From: Crocodylus rhombifer
Lineage: Eukaryota; Chordata; Crocodylia; Crocodylidae
Assembly: GCA_038503035.1 (NCBI GenBank)
Contig: JAVSML010024600.1
Span: 195,240-259,239 of the forward strand
Length of the DNA stretch: 64,000 nucleotides
Direction: 5' to 3'
The notes beneath the pieces were generated by a model that saw only the letters and a program-made list of their open reading frames with translations, was not told where the DNA came from and ran no database searches. Below are positions 12,275-25,310 of the stretch, piece by piece. The first letter of the stretch is position 1. Each line of letters opens with the position of its first letter. A program made the position numbers and the translations under genes.

Positions 12275-15200
12275 TGGCCAGATCCTCATCATAACCTTAA
12301 GTTTCATTCTATCATCCTATTTTTTCTTTTGTTGGAAATATATTAATATTCCTGAATATCCAATATATTTTTCTTACTAGCACTGTTGTTCATTTTTTTA
12401 AAAATTATCACAAAAAACTTGTTTCTTGCTTTTGTATGCTAGGGCTTTGTGTTAAAACCTTTACTGTCTTGCTATTATGTAATTCATTCTCAATATTACT
12501 GCAGAGGCCACAGTAGCTTTGAAGGAAAATACATTTCTTTCACAGAAAAACAAAAGAACTTTTATGAAATAGTAGAAGCTGGAATATACGGCTTCATTCT
12601 GGTGGTCAGCTGTGTAAGTTGAACATGATAGAAGTCATCTGTGGTTGTGTTTGTGTAAGGTTGTCTTTAGTGGCAGAGTATATTATCTAGTGTCACTTTA
12701 TGAAACTTTCAGTGGTGCAGCATTTTTCTTTTCCAGTATGTGTGTAAGAATTACTTTAATCTTTTTTTCTCTATGAGAAAAGATAAATATTATCTGCTGT
12801 ATATACCTGATGAAACACTTATCTTTTTGATAATTAATGAACCCATTTTAAGTACATGTTATGCTATCCATCTTTTGTGGTACTGAAACGGATGACAGTG
12901 TGATTATGTCTTTGAAAGATAAGTAAATGTGTGTGCTCTTAGATCATCAGGCTTTTAAAATACCAAGAAAATATGGCAAAACTAGGGGAATGGCTTGAAC
13001 TGGACTAATAAGATGATGTTTTCCTGTCTTTCTGTTCATAAATGTACACTGTATTACTCTCCAAATACACATAAGAATTTAACTACCTCTGCAACTGGCT
13101 GGATGAATGCATTATTTCCATTCTATTCATATCTTCTTCTATATACATTGTACCACTGTACAATACATTGACTATCACATTGATTTTTGCACACATGATA
13201 TGAAAGTGTTTGTAATCAAATAATATTGTTATGCATAACATGAGGGTACTCAGTGCCATATTTTGTCTAGTTAAGCTTTGAATTACCTTCCAATACCGTT
13301 GTCAATATTACTTCAGTTAGAAAGACACATTTAAAATGATAATTGCTGGATTCCTCAAGATACCTTTGTCACTGAAGAAAAGTATATACTTTGCCTGTAT
13401 TCCATTATTACAAAAATATATTTTTAAAAGTCAATCAGATTTTCTTAAGTGTCTTAAATGGTATAATTTTGGCCACCTGTGTCACAATAAGGAATAATAC
13501 TCAATTTATCATTGCTTCTGGAACAGCTTACACTATAAATTTTATTTATTAAGGGCAAAATAATACTGTCAGAATCACACATACTTATCTTAAAAGTGAC
13601 TTGCGAGACACATTTTATCCTTTTAAGGGAAAAAAGGATGTAAATGGGAATAGGTCAGTGGATCATTGGGCAACATGGCCCTGCATTCTTTTTCTTTCAT
13701 ACATGCAACTTCTGTAGACATTACTAAGACTGTTGTTGCAGCCTGGAGGCAGTATATAGCTGCAGAAGGTCAACTGAGTTTATACCACTCTCAGCTCCTT
13801 GATTTTGTCTGGTCTGTATACTGGGACATAGCTATGGGGGAGGCTCCGCCAAACAAATTCATAACTTATGCTATTTGATATGTTATGAGAAAGGCCAAAA
13901 CTCATTTTTTTGAAAACTCAAGATTTGAAACGCAATTTGAATAAGTATGATAAAATTTAGAGGTTAATACAAATCTTATCTAAAAGATCTGGTGCTCTTC
14001 AGTCTGCAAAACTGTTTGGAAAGTTCATGAGTACAGCTTAAAGATGCTGAGACCTTCAGAAGTAAAAGTATAAAAACATCCCATCTTAGAGGTTTTTGAC
14101 ATGTCTGTATCATCTAGCTCTGCTTTATTGTTAATGACTCCTGCCATTGGATATCTGGGCTGTGCTGGTTATGTAAAGAAACAACTGTGAAGCATATTCT
14201 TGATTGATTTACAGGAGTGAAACAGAGATGATAACATAGAACCCAGCTACAGCTCTGTACATTAATGGTATTGTATCACTTATAATTAATGATAGTTATA
14301 ATTTGTAAACCTATGTTTTAATTTCAAATAGAATAATCTAAAAAAATGAACAGAGCCTTTAGTGTTTTACTTTACATAAAGTTGGAAGCAATTCAAAATA
14401 ACAGTGGCACATAAAATAGCCTACTACTACATGAAAGTGTATTGTGTAAGTATTTCTTTTATGAGAATTAATCTTGGTGTTGTGAGGGTTTTAATAGGAA
14501 AAAGAATAAAGGGGAAAAAGGAGTAGCTGTTTAACTGAGTTTCCATAAAATTCTGAGCAACCAAAACCTATGGAAAAATGTATTAAATAAAGTTTTCTGG
14601 TAAATGGGAACAGTATGCTGAGGAGAAGAAGCTGCTTTTTAGAAATAGTCTGAATAAGAACTAACTAATTTTGCATAGCCAAGTTACGTGATGAATGCTC
14701 TGGACATCCAAGCTTCAGTATTTTCTACAAATTAACATGCATTTCTGATAGGTAGAACTTTTAACCACAGTACCACAAAATCAGTCAATTTGTTGTTTTC
14801 TGACCTCAAATTAACAAGTATGCATTATTCTATAGCAAATATATACATATATTTTTAAAGAGTATTCCATACCTATTTTGAAATACTAAGCTAATTTATA
14901 TTTTACAATACAATAAAAGCCAGCTGCTATTTTAAATGTAGTTTAATTATTTGAATTTTCTGGTAGTCATAAGATCCCAGGAAAGAAAAATCCCATTACC
15001 AGATCCTGAGTGGCCTAATTTGGTTGCTTAAAAATATACATGTTTTACACATACTCCAGATCTGGCTGTTTTTCTTCTATAGGCTTACTTCACACTGCAA
15101 TTTCTCAGAAGTTTGACTATGTCAATATTTTTTTAAAAGAAAGGCGCTGACTTTCCAGTCTCACTACCAAATTCACTCACTCTTGTCTTGATGGGCTACT

Positions 15201-16500
15201 ATAATTTGCAGCTGTCTTGATTCTTTAATTACAATCTTATACCCTTTCAGTTATATTCTACAAGTTGCCACCAGCATCAGATTCGCTTTCTGCTCTAAGC
15301 ATGTCAAAACTACAGATGATCAGAGATTTTCATACCAAGTCATCCAAACCAAAACTATTCCTGGAAAAAGGATTGTTTGGATATATTGTTCAATTTTAAT
15401 GATTTTTTTTAATTTAAAAAATTATTAAAATGTCTCATATTTTTAAAACACAGTATTTAATTTGCTAATTCAAAATGGCTTTTTTCTGGAGTTTTCACTT
15501 ATTTTATGTTAAAAGCTTAAAAAATACATTATATCAAAACAAAAAATGTTTAAGTGGTCCCTATCGGTGTTTTTTTCTTCAAATGAACAACACATGGACA
15601 ACATTCAAGATTTTGACTCTTCATCCTAATGGCAATAATTTTAAAAAAAGAAAGAAATCACACTCTTGCAGTAGAGAAAAGACATTTCTACCCAGTTCTT
15701 AGTCCAACCCTCACTGAATAGTTTCACTACCTCCTTCATATTTTTATATGAAACATATAGTCCATATTTCTCTACTCTTCAGTCCTCTCACACACATCCT
15801 GCCAATTGCACATCATCCTTTTTTTTCCTCTTTGTACCTGGGGTATTTTATCATCTGTCCCATCCCCATTCTTGTTTCTTCTTACAACCCACCAAGAAGT
15901 CCATAAAGGCCCTCATGTAGGGATGTAGGAAGAGGGACCTCCCAAGTCACCAATTTCAGGCCCAGCTGATCTCAGGCATATAATAGACATCTTGTCCAAA
16001 GAACATCTACTCTGGCCCCTCTTGTACTTCACAACCCCTAAGCGGCATACAACAAGTACACAAAGAACCCTATAATGTGCCATCAGAATAGGACAAGAGA
16101 AAGAAAAGGGTGATACCAATACATCCTTTATTAATCCTTCATTTTCATAAAATGCTAATTTGTATTCCATTTAAAAAGACAGGTAAGAATTTCCCAAACC
16201 TGTTCCATCCTACGATTATATATCTTGGTCACCCAGTATATTATGTATTTGAATTTTGTATTGTTTCCTATTGTTATTTATTCATTTTCCAATTTTTCTT
16301 GTCTTAGACTGTAAATATGTCCTGGCGTGGAGGTACAATTCCCTCATACACATAGACTACTTGTACTCAGCCTATAAAAATATATAATGTAAAGATAAAA
16401 ACATTTTCATATATACTTTCTGAACCTAGCTCAATGAAAATGCAATTAACTTTAACATGTGTTTGCATAGAGGGATTTTCTTAGATGAAGTATCATTTTG
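12275..16500. other. AT-rich non-coding DNA
   Basis: I see nothing nameable. The frames at 13666-13878 and 15475-15702 are short, unlike any family I know and not flanked by convincing splice sites. Long unique AT-rich text suggests intergenic or intronic DNA. Confidence 0.5.
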
Positions 16501-16507
16501 AAATTAA

Positions 16508-16625
16508 GACACTGGCCTAGAATTTAGAAGTTCAAGGTTCAAGCCTTGACTGTGCCACAATATTGCTGCATGATTTAGCACAAGGCATTAATTTGCATAT
16601 AACTCATCATCCATAAAAAGAGGGA
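16508..16625 (+). repeat. MIR-like SINE fragment
   Basis: The order AGGTTCAAGCCTTGACTGTG, then GCATGATTTAGCACAAGGCA, then a run of CATCATCCATAAAAAGAGG follows the CORE-SINE/MIR pattern (tRNA B box, then the conserved core with a TGTGC-type ending). Divergent and lacking a clear 5' head. Confidence 0.5.
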
Positions 16626-19600
16626 TAAAAATCCATAATACTTAATATTTAGATTTTGCTCTTTCTTTGCATTACAGGCTCCCTTACAATGCATATTTAG
16701 AGCACTGAGAACCTGTAGGGACTACCACAATTTACAATATAAGTATTATGGTAATATTTTAATTGCATGGATGTAAATATGAGAATTAAACACGAAGAAG
16801 GCTTTCACACACATACTATCACACACTTTCAGCCTGTTCTGTAGTACTGTTCAGTGCACAGCTTTGTTAACAGATTATAAATCTTTTGCTGACAAAGCAC
16901 AAAGTACTCATACTTTACCATTCAGTGTGCAATAAAAAGCATTAGGGACACAGGTAGTTACGTGCTCATTTCAAAAGGAGAAGAATAGATTCCATAATTC
17001 ATATGTACACAGGGTGAAAGCAAGAACCCATAATACAGGGGTCTTATCAGCACTGGAGGTAATACACTAACTAAACCAGCCACACAAATTACGTTAACAA
17101 CACAAATGTCTAAAAGGTAGTAACCCAGTGGGAGGCCAGAGAACAGCTTCAGTAATACAGGAGTTCTGTTTGGCCTTAAGGCAGATTGCCTCAGCACTGT
17201 AGTTACTATCCTCAGATAAGGAAAGCGGAATAGTTCAATAGCTCACATATCACCTGTTGCAGTGCTGGACAACAAGCACTCTTTTTACCAGCCAAAATAT
17301 ATAACTAGCTTTTTTTTCAATTCAGATCCTTATATATATTGGATTTGACTTTTTACTGAGATATAGTGAAACAGTCAGCTTCATAGAACATGGATTACTG
17401 AAAAATCTCAAAAGTTAACTGAAAATATCTAAGATATTGTTATACTGTGGCAGGGACTGGCAGGGACTTGAAGGAATTTGTATAATTTGACTTTTAAAAT
17501 TGCCTTTGAGTATTTTGTGTGCAGCCTAAGTTTTTGAGAACTTAAAACAGGAAAGACAACAAAAGAAAGTTATTGCTTCCAAAAACAACAAAAAAGAGGA
17601 AAAAACCCAAATCACAGCCACAGTTAAATCACAACTTAATGCATTCTAACTTATGTGAAAACTTAGCATACCTATTATCATTTGATAATTAGAGGTGTTA
17701 TGATGGGAACAGATCTTTTTTAATATCAGAAAGTATCTCTTCCCCTTGTTCTAGTTAAAATGGTAAATTAATTTGAAAAGCTTATACAGAAATAAGCTAT
17801 TTTCATTTTGGTTCACTTATCAAGAGCAAAAAGATTGTTGCCATTCTTGTACCCTAAGGATATGAGGTGACACATCTGACAAGCCAAAATAGTTTGGAAG
17901 TCCATTAATATAGCTAAAATCATTTGGTAAGTGATCATTTTTTAATATACATGAGGGAGTTACACCCACAAACTTGGGGAATATTTGAATATATTCACTT
18001 TGAATATGTTTCGTTACTGTCCCCCTCCACTATATACAATTAAGTCATCTCTATTTTAAAGGATTCCTCCTCCATCCTATTTCCACCTGTCTGACATATT
18101 TTAGTGTATGAATAAATTAAAAATTATACTGAGTTAAAAGTGCTTCCTGTTTGTTACTTAATGCACAGTAATTATTTTGTGTCCACCCCCAGCCCATGGA
18201 ATATGGAAACTAAGCTAAAGAGGTACTGATACAGCAGGGGGGAAAAAAAACAGAAAAGAAGAGGCAGGATTTAAAAATAGCCATGAGGTCAGCAGAATTA
18301 CATGACCTCACACAAACTTTCTTATGCCTTTGCTACGTGTATGAGATAACAGTTCAAGCATTCTGTTTCTCTATTTACTTTTTATGGCATCAGAGATAAA
18401 GATCCACCACTCTTCTACCTTTCCTGTTATCAATAACCATTGTACTGAAATAGTTAATTGCTGAAAGACCCATTTATAAGCCAGCCCTATCCAAAAAATA
18501 TCAGGAATGGTGATGGAAATAGGAATATTGTGAAGGAAAAGGAGATAGGAAACATATCTTGCTCTGTTCTTCTCTCTTGTGTCAATAGTAAAACCAGAAC
18601 TGTCCCTCTTGAAATTCTTGTCTAGCTCCTTCATAAAACTATTTATACTAACTTCTCTAGTTGTTGACCTTGGAAGTTTATTACATGCATTAACTAGATC
18701 CTGTGTAAAGAATTTACACCCGATGACTTTAGTTGTAGCCTCCTCTGTATCTTGTGTTTACTACCTCCTTGTTTCCTTTGTCCTACCCAAAGAACTTTTA
18801 TGCCCCTTGTTAGCATTCCCCATCCATGTATATTCTACTACATACTAATAAATGCCATAAGGCCAAGCATTCAAATGGTCCTCTACCATGCACCATTTTG
18901 TGTATGTATTATGATGCAGTCTTTGCTTACAGGATAATTCCACATTCTACACAGAATAACAGAGGCTCATAATTTCATCAGCAGTATTCACTTAATGTAC
19001 AATAATTCAATAATGTTTTAGCCTCATTATTCTCTTGACTTGGTCTCTTGTAGGCTGAGGTCAAGTGTAGGTTAAGTGTGACCAAGTGTAACCTCTTGCA
19101 AGCTAAGATTACTTGGACTCCCCCTCACCCCCACAATTGTACCCCCACATGACATTACTTCTTTCTCTTTAGAACCCACCACTTTGTAACTGTAACACAG
19201 TACTGGCAGGGCGGACAAGCAGGGTGGACTTACTCCAGGGATCCTGGCAGGGATGTGTCATTTCTGGAGCTATCAGAAAAAGGATCTGGGTGTGACCGGT
19301 GGGGAGAGAATAGGCTCCTGGTCACACTGGCTGATGTGTGCTTGTAGGCTCCCTTGAGTTTCAGCAGAAAAGAAAAGGGAGCTGAGATGCAGACTTCCCC
19401 CAGAGAGGGAAACATACCCTTTTGTGCACTCCATGCAGAGACACAGAGCAGAGCAACTAAGCCAGGATGTGTGAGCAGGAGTGGGAAAGCCCAGAGAGGA
19501 CCCAGACAAGGTTGGGGTGACTGGCAGACCTTCAACTCTGAGCAAAAAGAGTGGGGAGATTCCTAGTGGAAAACTACAGACCCCAGGACCAGAGAGTTTG

Positions 19601-20384
19601 AGACTGAGAGGAGGAAGAGGGAGTTTGAGCTGGCTTCCTAATTCTGTGAACTGGTGAACCACTGATGCCTACAGAGATTTAATGAGTGGATCACCAGCAG
19701 CTTGGAATAATTGGTGAATTGACTTCAAACCTATGCTTCATCTGATGAGCTAGCTATTGGCCTGATGGAAAATCGGTGAATTACCTGATGATTAGATTGG
19801 AAGAGAGAGAGACAGGTGATTAGTTGATTTACTATAATGCAGAAACATTGATGATTTCATTGACAATTTCTCCAGAAAAAAGGAAGTGATGAAAATGAGC
19901 TAGCAGTAAGAAATTGATGAGTTAATGTTGGGTGAATCCTGGGGAGGTATGGAATTGATTGATATAGAGAAGAATTGATGACTGAACTCTTACCTGTGTT
20001 GCAGAGACAGTAAGCTGGGAGGTGCTTCCTTGGGAGAAAACTGCTGAAGCAATCATCACATCCTCTGGAGAACCAGCAAATAAAGGCAACCGCTATTGGA
20101 CTTGGGGGTCCTGAATATTATTTGCTGGAGGAACTCTAGTGCTTCTTTCCACTGCCTGCAAATGTGGACAAGAAACCAAGTGGTACATAACCTGCAGGTT
20201 TTGCAGGGAACAGATGGCAAGTGACAGATGATGGTTATGCCCTGAGTGGGAAAGGGCTCAGGAGGCAAGAGCACAGGGACAGGCATTAGACTTTGAGTGG
20301 AAAGGGGCAGGGTGTAGGGAAGGTAGTGCCCTGCAAAGAAAGACCACCCTCAGCAACTTAAAAGATTAAGTTGAAGTAGAGTTA
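16626..20384. other. non-coding DNA with unclassified GC-richer stretch
   Basis: AT-rich up to about 19190, then 19200-20380 is GC-richer and purine-rich and may be an old unrecognised repeat; its open frames (19230-19662 minus, 19354-19566 plus) overlap each other and match nothing I know. 19660-20000 repeats TTGATGA-type words many times. At 18286-18311 TGAGGTCA and TGACCTCA form an inverted pair like a nuclear-receptor half-site pair, which may be chance. Confidence 0.4.
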
Positions 20385-21665
20385 ACAGGATGAGAAGCAA
20401 TACAGACAAATGCAAGATGCTACACCTTGGAAAGAGTAATAAAAAACACAAATACAAAATGGATGACACCAAGCTGGATGACAGCACTATGGAAAAGGAT
20501 TTGGGAGTCTTAGTAGATCAAAGCCTCGATATGAGTCTGTAGTGTGACACAGCTGCACAAAAGGTGGATGTATCAACAGAAACATTAGGTGCAAGACCTA
20601 GGAAGTGATAGTGCCTCCCTACTCAGCACTGGTTAGGCCTCATGTGGAGTAGTGTGTGGAGTTCTGGACTTCACATTTTAAAAAGGACATGGAGAAGTTA
20701 GAGAGGGTCCAGAGGCAGGTAACAAAGATAATAAAAAGCAAATCATTTGAGGAGAAGCTGAAGGAGCTAGGCAAGTTCAGTTAGAGAAAAGGTGCTTAAG
20801 AGGGGACATGACAGAAGTCTTCAAATGCTTAAAGGGCTGCCATAAAGAATAGGGAAAGCACCTTTTCTCTCTTACTGCATAGATGAGGATGTGGACCAAT
20901 GGCTGGAAATTGTAGCAAAGTAAGTTTAAATTTAATTTTTTTTTTTTTTTAATTTAAATTAGAACAGTGAGGCAGTGGAGTAGACTAGCTGGAGAAGTTG
21001 TGAACTCTTGATCACTGAAGGAGTGCAAGAAGAGGCTGGAAAACCACTGGTTGGGGATGATCTAGGCATAATTATGTCTATGTTCTACCATGGGTATTCC
21101 CCATGCTTCTGGGCTTTGCAGGTTGCCTCTCTCGTCCCACACCCCTTTTGTTTCTAATATATGTGTCAGGATGTTTTTAAGCTTCCCAAGGCACTGGGTG
21201 TTGGCTATAGACAGATCTTGGGACTTTGACTGGGGTGTGCCAATGGTTTTTCTGGGACCAAAGCCCCAAATTCTGGCTATAGGGTTTTGTCCCTCTATTG
21301 AGGGTCAGACCAATCATCATACTTGGGGTCAGGAAGGAATTTTACCCCATGGTCAGATTGGTATGGACTGTGGGGTTTTTGCCTTCTTCTGTAGTGGAGG
21401 GGCATACCCCTCTACCTGGGACCTCTTGTGTGTATATTGATAACATTTTATAGAAGCAAGACAGCGAATGTTGTTGTTTCCCTACTTTATCTATGGCAGG
21501 TTAGGGTGTTAAGTCTGTGTGTGTCAGGGTTGATGACAGTCTTATGTAGAGTTTAGATTATCGCTTATGGAATGCTTTGGATATGGATTATCCTGCTTCA
21601 GTCAGGACGTTGGACTTGATGACCTGTAGAGGTCCCTTTCAACCCTGCTTCTGTATGACTGTATA
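20385..21665 (+). mobile_element. old CR1-type LINE, 3' end
   Basis: Decayed RT C-terminal coding can be followed from about 20385 (TDKCKMLHLGKSN, then EKDLGVLVDQSLDMSL). It runs into a CR1 3' UTR with the characteristic GGTCAGGAAGGAATTTTACC block (about 21330) and ends with GACCTGTAGAGGTCCC near 21620 and a short tail near 21665. Stops occur throughout. A T-run at about 20935-20950 interrupts it. The 5' truncation is typical of target-primed reverse transcription. The 117-codon open frame at 21090-21440 lies in the 3' UTR and is chance. Confidence 0.72.
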
Positions 21666-21842
21666 CTAAAAATAATGACATTCATTCTAGAGTGCCTAAG
21701 GAACTAGCTGAAACCTTTGAACTATTACTAATTATATTGTATATTTGAGGGGCGAAAAGAGATCCCAGAGTACTAGAGAAGAGGACAGGCAGATGGTGAT
21801 GAAGACAAGCCAGAACATTATAGACCATTCAGTTTAATTTTA
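21666..21842 (+). mobile_element. old CR1-type LINE, part 1 of split copy
   Basis: The translation includes RVPKELAETF and, in another frame, GDEDKPEHYRPFSLI, which is the RT fingers motif (KKGD..NYRPISL) of CR1-type ORF2. The copy breaks at about 21842 and resumes at about 24738 with the next RT segment, so 21845-24738 is a later insertion or rearranged block. About 100 bp or more of the old element is missing at the join. Confidence 0.6.
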
Positions 21843-21844
21843 AC

Positions 21845-22235
21845 TAGGGGTGCACCAATAGAGATTTTTGGGAACAATACTGATAGTCAATATTTAAGGA
21901 GGTATATCAACTGATACTGATTCAATATCCAATACAGCTGCTATCAGGTGGTAAGTTTAGTGTGGTGGAAGGGAAGGGGTGTGGGGGGGCAGATCAATGC
22001 TCCCTGCAGCGAGGGAGGGAGCAGGGGCAAGTGCTGCCCAGCTGGGACAGAGTGGGGCACAGGACAGAGGCATGGCTCATGGGATGGGGGCAGCTTCTGC
22101 CACTATTTGCACCATGGGAAGGCTGAGAGTGAGGCATGTGCCCACAGATTTGCATGGCACAGGGCAGGATGCAGCTACAGGGTAGAGCTGAAGCAAGCAC
22201 TGCATGGGGCTTTTCTTAAAGTAAGTTTGTCGGGG
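21845..22235. repeat. hAT-like end and unclassified sequence
   Basis: Begins TAGGGGTGCACCAATA, a hAT-type terminus similar to the TAGGGC end of the element at 47330. No reverse-complement end is found before the CR1 sequence starts near 22240, so it is probably a truncated hAT. The GC-rich open frames here (21948-22385, 21994-22505) overlap on both strands and match nothing. Confidence 0.3.
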
Positions 22236-22377
22236 GATGGGGATCCACAGGAGCAAGAAAAAACTCAACCAGGTGTAGGACCTGCCCAGGTAAGAGCTCA
22301 GGTATATACCAAGGGACCAGTTGTCTCTCAGGTAGGGGGGGTACCCAGGGCTCCCACAGAGGAGATTAAGGTGTATC

Positions 22378-24738
22378 TTCACTAATGCAAGAAGCATGGG
22401 GAACAAGCAGAAGGAGCTTGCTCTCCTGCTTGCAAATAGTAAAATCGACCTGGTTGGCCTAGTGGAGACATGGTGGGATGAAACTTTTGACTGGGCATTA
22501 GACATAGAGGGCTATAGGTTGTTTAGAAGAGATAGGAAGGGGAAAAAAGGTTGGGGGATTGCGCTTTATGTTACAGAACAGTATACCAGTTCTACCTTCC
22601 AAATGGGACCAGAGGAAGGCTTAACTGAGACCCTGTGGGTCAAACTTCAAGGAGGGCGGGGGGAGAGGGATCTGGTGGTAGGGGTTTACTTCAGGCCACC
22701 ACATCAGGAGGAAGAGCTGGATCTGGAATTCTCCAGGAAGCTGGGGGGGGCCGTGCTTGCAAAGGATGTTGTGGTAATGGGGGATATGAATTCCCCTGAC
22801 ATCAACTGGGATGTCACCGGCCAGGTCTAGCCACCACCGGCCAGGTCTAGCCACTCACCACCACCACCAGCCAGGTCTAGCCACTCACCAACGTTCCTGA
22901 TGTGCGTACAGGACCTACACCTCATGCAGGAGGTACTCATCCCCACTAGGGAAAACGCCATATTGGATCTGGTGTTAGCCTCTGGAGACGACCTGGTGGG
23001 GGAGGTGCTAGTACAAGGGAGGCTAGGGGACAGTGATCATGAAATGATCCAGTTTGCTATTCAGAGGAAGGTGGGGAGGGTAACTAGCACAGTGCAAATG
23101 CCTGACTTTAGAAAAGCCAACTTTGATGTGCTCAGGGCAGTAGTCAGGGAGGCACTCGGAGCCTGGGGTGTAGCTAGTATGGGGGTCCAGGAAAGGTGGT
23201 CCTTCCTCAAGGAGGCTATCCTTGGGGCACAGCAGGATGCAATTCCACTGCGCAGGAAGGTGGGAAAAGCATCCAAGAAAACTTCATGGCTGAGTGCGGA
23301 TATCCAGGCTGGCCTGAGGGCAAAGAAAAAAGTGTGCTGGCAGTGGAAGCAGGGGGTAGGGACAAAGGAGGAGAACACCTCCCTGACCCGAGCTTGTAGG
23401 GATTTGGTAAGGGAGGCTAAAGCAGCACTGGAGTTTAGATTAGCTTCTGGGATTAAGGATAACAAAAAGTCCTTCTTCAAGTATATAGGTAGCAAAAAGA
23501 AGTCTCAGGGTAACATTGGACCCCTATGGGGCAGGGCAGGGCAGTTGGTGACGGATGTGCGAGAGAAGGCAGAACTCTTCAACAAGTTCTTTGCCTCCGT
23601 GTTCCTGTCCGCAGACAATGGGGTACTCTCGGGTGATAGCGTAGAGAGGCTCAGGAAGGATGCGAATCCCCTGACTGTTAGATCAGACCTAGTTAAGGAT
23701 TACCTGGAGGGCTTAGATGTATCCAAGTTGGCGGGCCTGGATGACCTTCATCCATGGGAACTGGCTGATGTCATTGGCTGAGGGATTTGGCTGATGTCAT
23801 TGCAGAGCCATTGGCACTGCTATTTGAGGACTCCTGGTGCTTGGGCCAAGTCACTGAGGACTGGAAAAGGGCTAATGTGGTCCCTATTTTCAAGAAGGGA
23901 GGAAGGAAGAGCCTGGCAACTACAGGCCAGTCAGCCTCACTTCTATCCTGGGGAAGGTCTTTGAAAAAATTATCAAGGGCCACATTTGTGAAAGCCCTGC
24001 AGGGGAAGTGATGTTGAGGAGTAACCAACATGGGTTTGTGCCAGGCTGATCCTGCCTGACTAACCTGGTCTCTTTCTATGACCAGGTAACAAAGAGCTTA
24101 GATGTGAAGGAGAATGTCGATGTCATCTTCTTGGACTTCCAGAAGGCCTTCAACACAGTGTTCCACCCAATTCTGGTGGGCAAGCTGAGGGACTGCGGCA
24201 TTGAGGAATGCACAGTCACATGGGTGGCAAACTGGCTCCAGGGGTGCACCCAGAGGGTGGTGGTGGATGGGTCGATGTTGACCTGGGAGGGCGTGGGCAG
24301 CGGAGTCCCCCAGGGCTCGGTCCTTGGGCCAGTGCTGTTCAACATCTTCATTAGCAACCTGGATGAGGGTGTGCTGTTCAAGTTAGCTGATGACACCAAG
24401 CTGTGGGGTAAAGTCAATACACTGGCAGGCAGGGACTGCATCCAGGCAGGCCTGAATAGGTTAGAGCAGTGCGCGGATCTGAACAGGATGCGGTTCAGCA
24501 AGGACAAGTGCAGAGTGCTGCACCTGGGGGGAGGGAACCAGCATTATGGTTACAGGTTAGGGGCTGACCGTCTCGGCAGCACAGAGGCAGAGAGGGATCT
24601 TGGAGTCATGATTGAGTCCAGGATGAATATGAGTCACCAATGCGACAAAGCAATAGGCAGAGCCAACCGCACCCTGTCATGCATCAACAGGGGCACCACT
24701 AACAGGTCCAGAGAGGTCTTGCTCCCCCTCTATGCAGG
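22378..24738 (+). pseudogene. CR1 ORF2 (endonuclease + reverse transcriptase), broken
   Basis: 22396-22830 is the N-terminal APE-type endonuclease (LVGLVETWWDE; GDMNSPDINWD). A local triplication at 22816-22893 stops this frame. 22900-23781 continues with GDSDHEMIQF (the catalytic SDH block) and the linker to the RT. 23787-24011 gives DWKRANVVPIFKKGG. 24104-24738 gives the RT core: [27 protein letters not shown] and LADDTKLWG (usually F/YADD). In a live element this protein nicks target DNA and copies its RNA in the nucleus. Frame breaks lie at about 22830, 23780 and 24011. Compared with other copies the 3' quarter of the RT region is absent. Confidence 0.82.
22816..22893 (+). repeat. short tandem triplication inside CR1 endonuclease
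   Basis: The word GCCAGGTCTAGCCAC occurs three times with variable CACCACC/TCACCA spacers. Each copy carries an in-frame-looking TAG, so the array ends the upstream endonuclease frame. It is not part of CR1 in the other copies here and is a local duplication. Confidence 0.75.
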
Positions 24739-25240
24739 TTCAAATATTTCTTCTCTGACAGAATAATTGACCTAGTGGATATAAGGAAGGCAACGCAGAT
24801 GATACATCTTGACTGTAGTAAGACTTGACACTGTCCTATATGATAGTCTTATAAGCAAGCTAAGGAACAATGATCTAGATGAAATCACTATCAAGTGGGT
24901 ATAGAACAGATTGAAAAACCTTATTTGGAAAGCAATTATCAATAGAATTCAGAGAACTTTTAAGCATAGCTATGCAGTACTCTACCTTTGGTCTAATTCT
25001 ATTCAAAATTTGTACTGAATGATGAAATAAAAAGTATAGCTATACAGTTTGAAGAGGACACCAAGCTGGGAGTGGCTGCAAGCACTTTGGAAGACATAAT
25101 TAGAATTCAAAATGATCTTGATAAATTGTAGAAATAATCTAAAACCCATAAAATGAAATAAAATCAACACAAGTAGAAAGTACTGGAACAAAGGAAGGAG
25201 AAATGAAATGCCTAAATATGAAAGGTAAAATCATTGTTTT
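24738..25240 (+). mobile_element. old CR1-type LINE, part 2 of split copy
   Basis: After the break at 24738 the translation resumes with DRIIDLVDIRKATQMIHLDC (RT box A region), then FEEDTKLGVAAS (a decayed DD box, normally FADDTKL) and LEDIIRIQNDLDKL. This is the continuation of the fragment at 21666-21842. It has many stops and is far more diverged than the CR1 inserted in it. Confidence 0.65.
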
Positions 25241-25310
25241 CTGCAGTATTGACACAGTGACAATCTGGGGGTTATAACTTGGGACCTACCAAACTCACAG
25301 TATAAGTATA

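Larger units (their letters stand above)
22240..24738 (+). mobile_element. CR1 LINE, ORF2 region, 3'-truncated
   Basis: A comparatively young CR1 copy covering nearly all of ORF2 from just before the endonuclease to past the RT palm. It lacks the last RT part and the 3' UTR: at about 24738 it passes directly into an older, diverged CR1. LINEs are normally truncated at the 5' end, so this 3' loss implies a deletion or recombination after insertion. Confidence 0.8.

Noticed and set aside
19230..19662. Overlapping minus-strand frames of 101 and 129 codons
   Set aside because: They overlap each other in different frames and a plus-strand frame; no conserved domain is visible.
21090..21440. 116-codon open frame
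   Set aside because: It lies in the 3' UTR of an old CR1 copy, matching the known GGTCAGGAAGGAATTTT block, not a gene.
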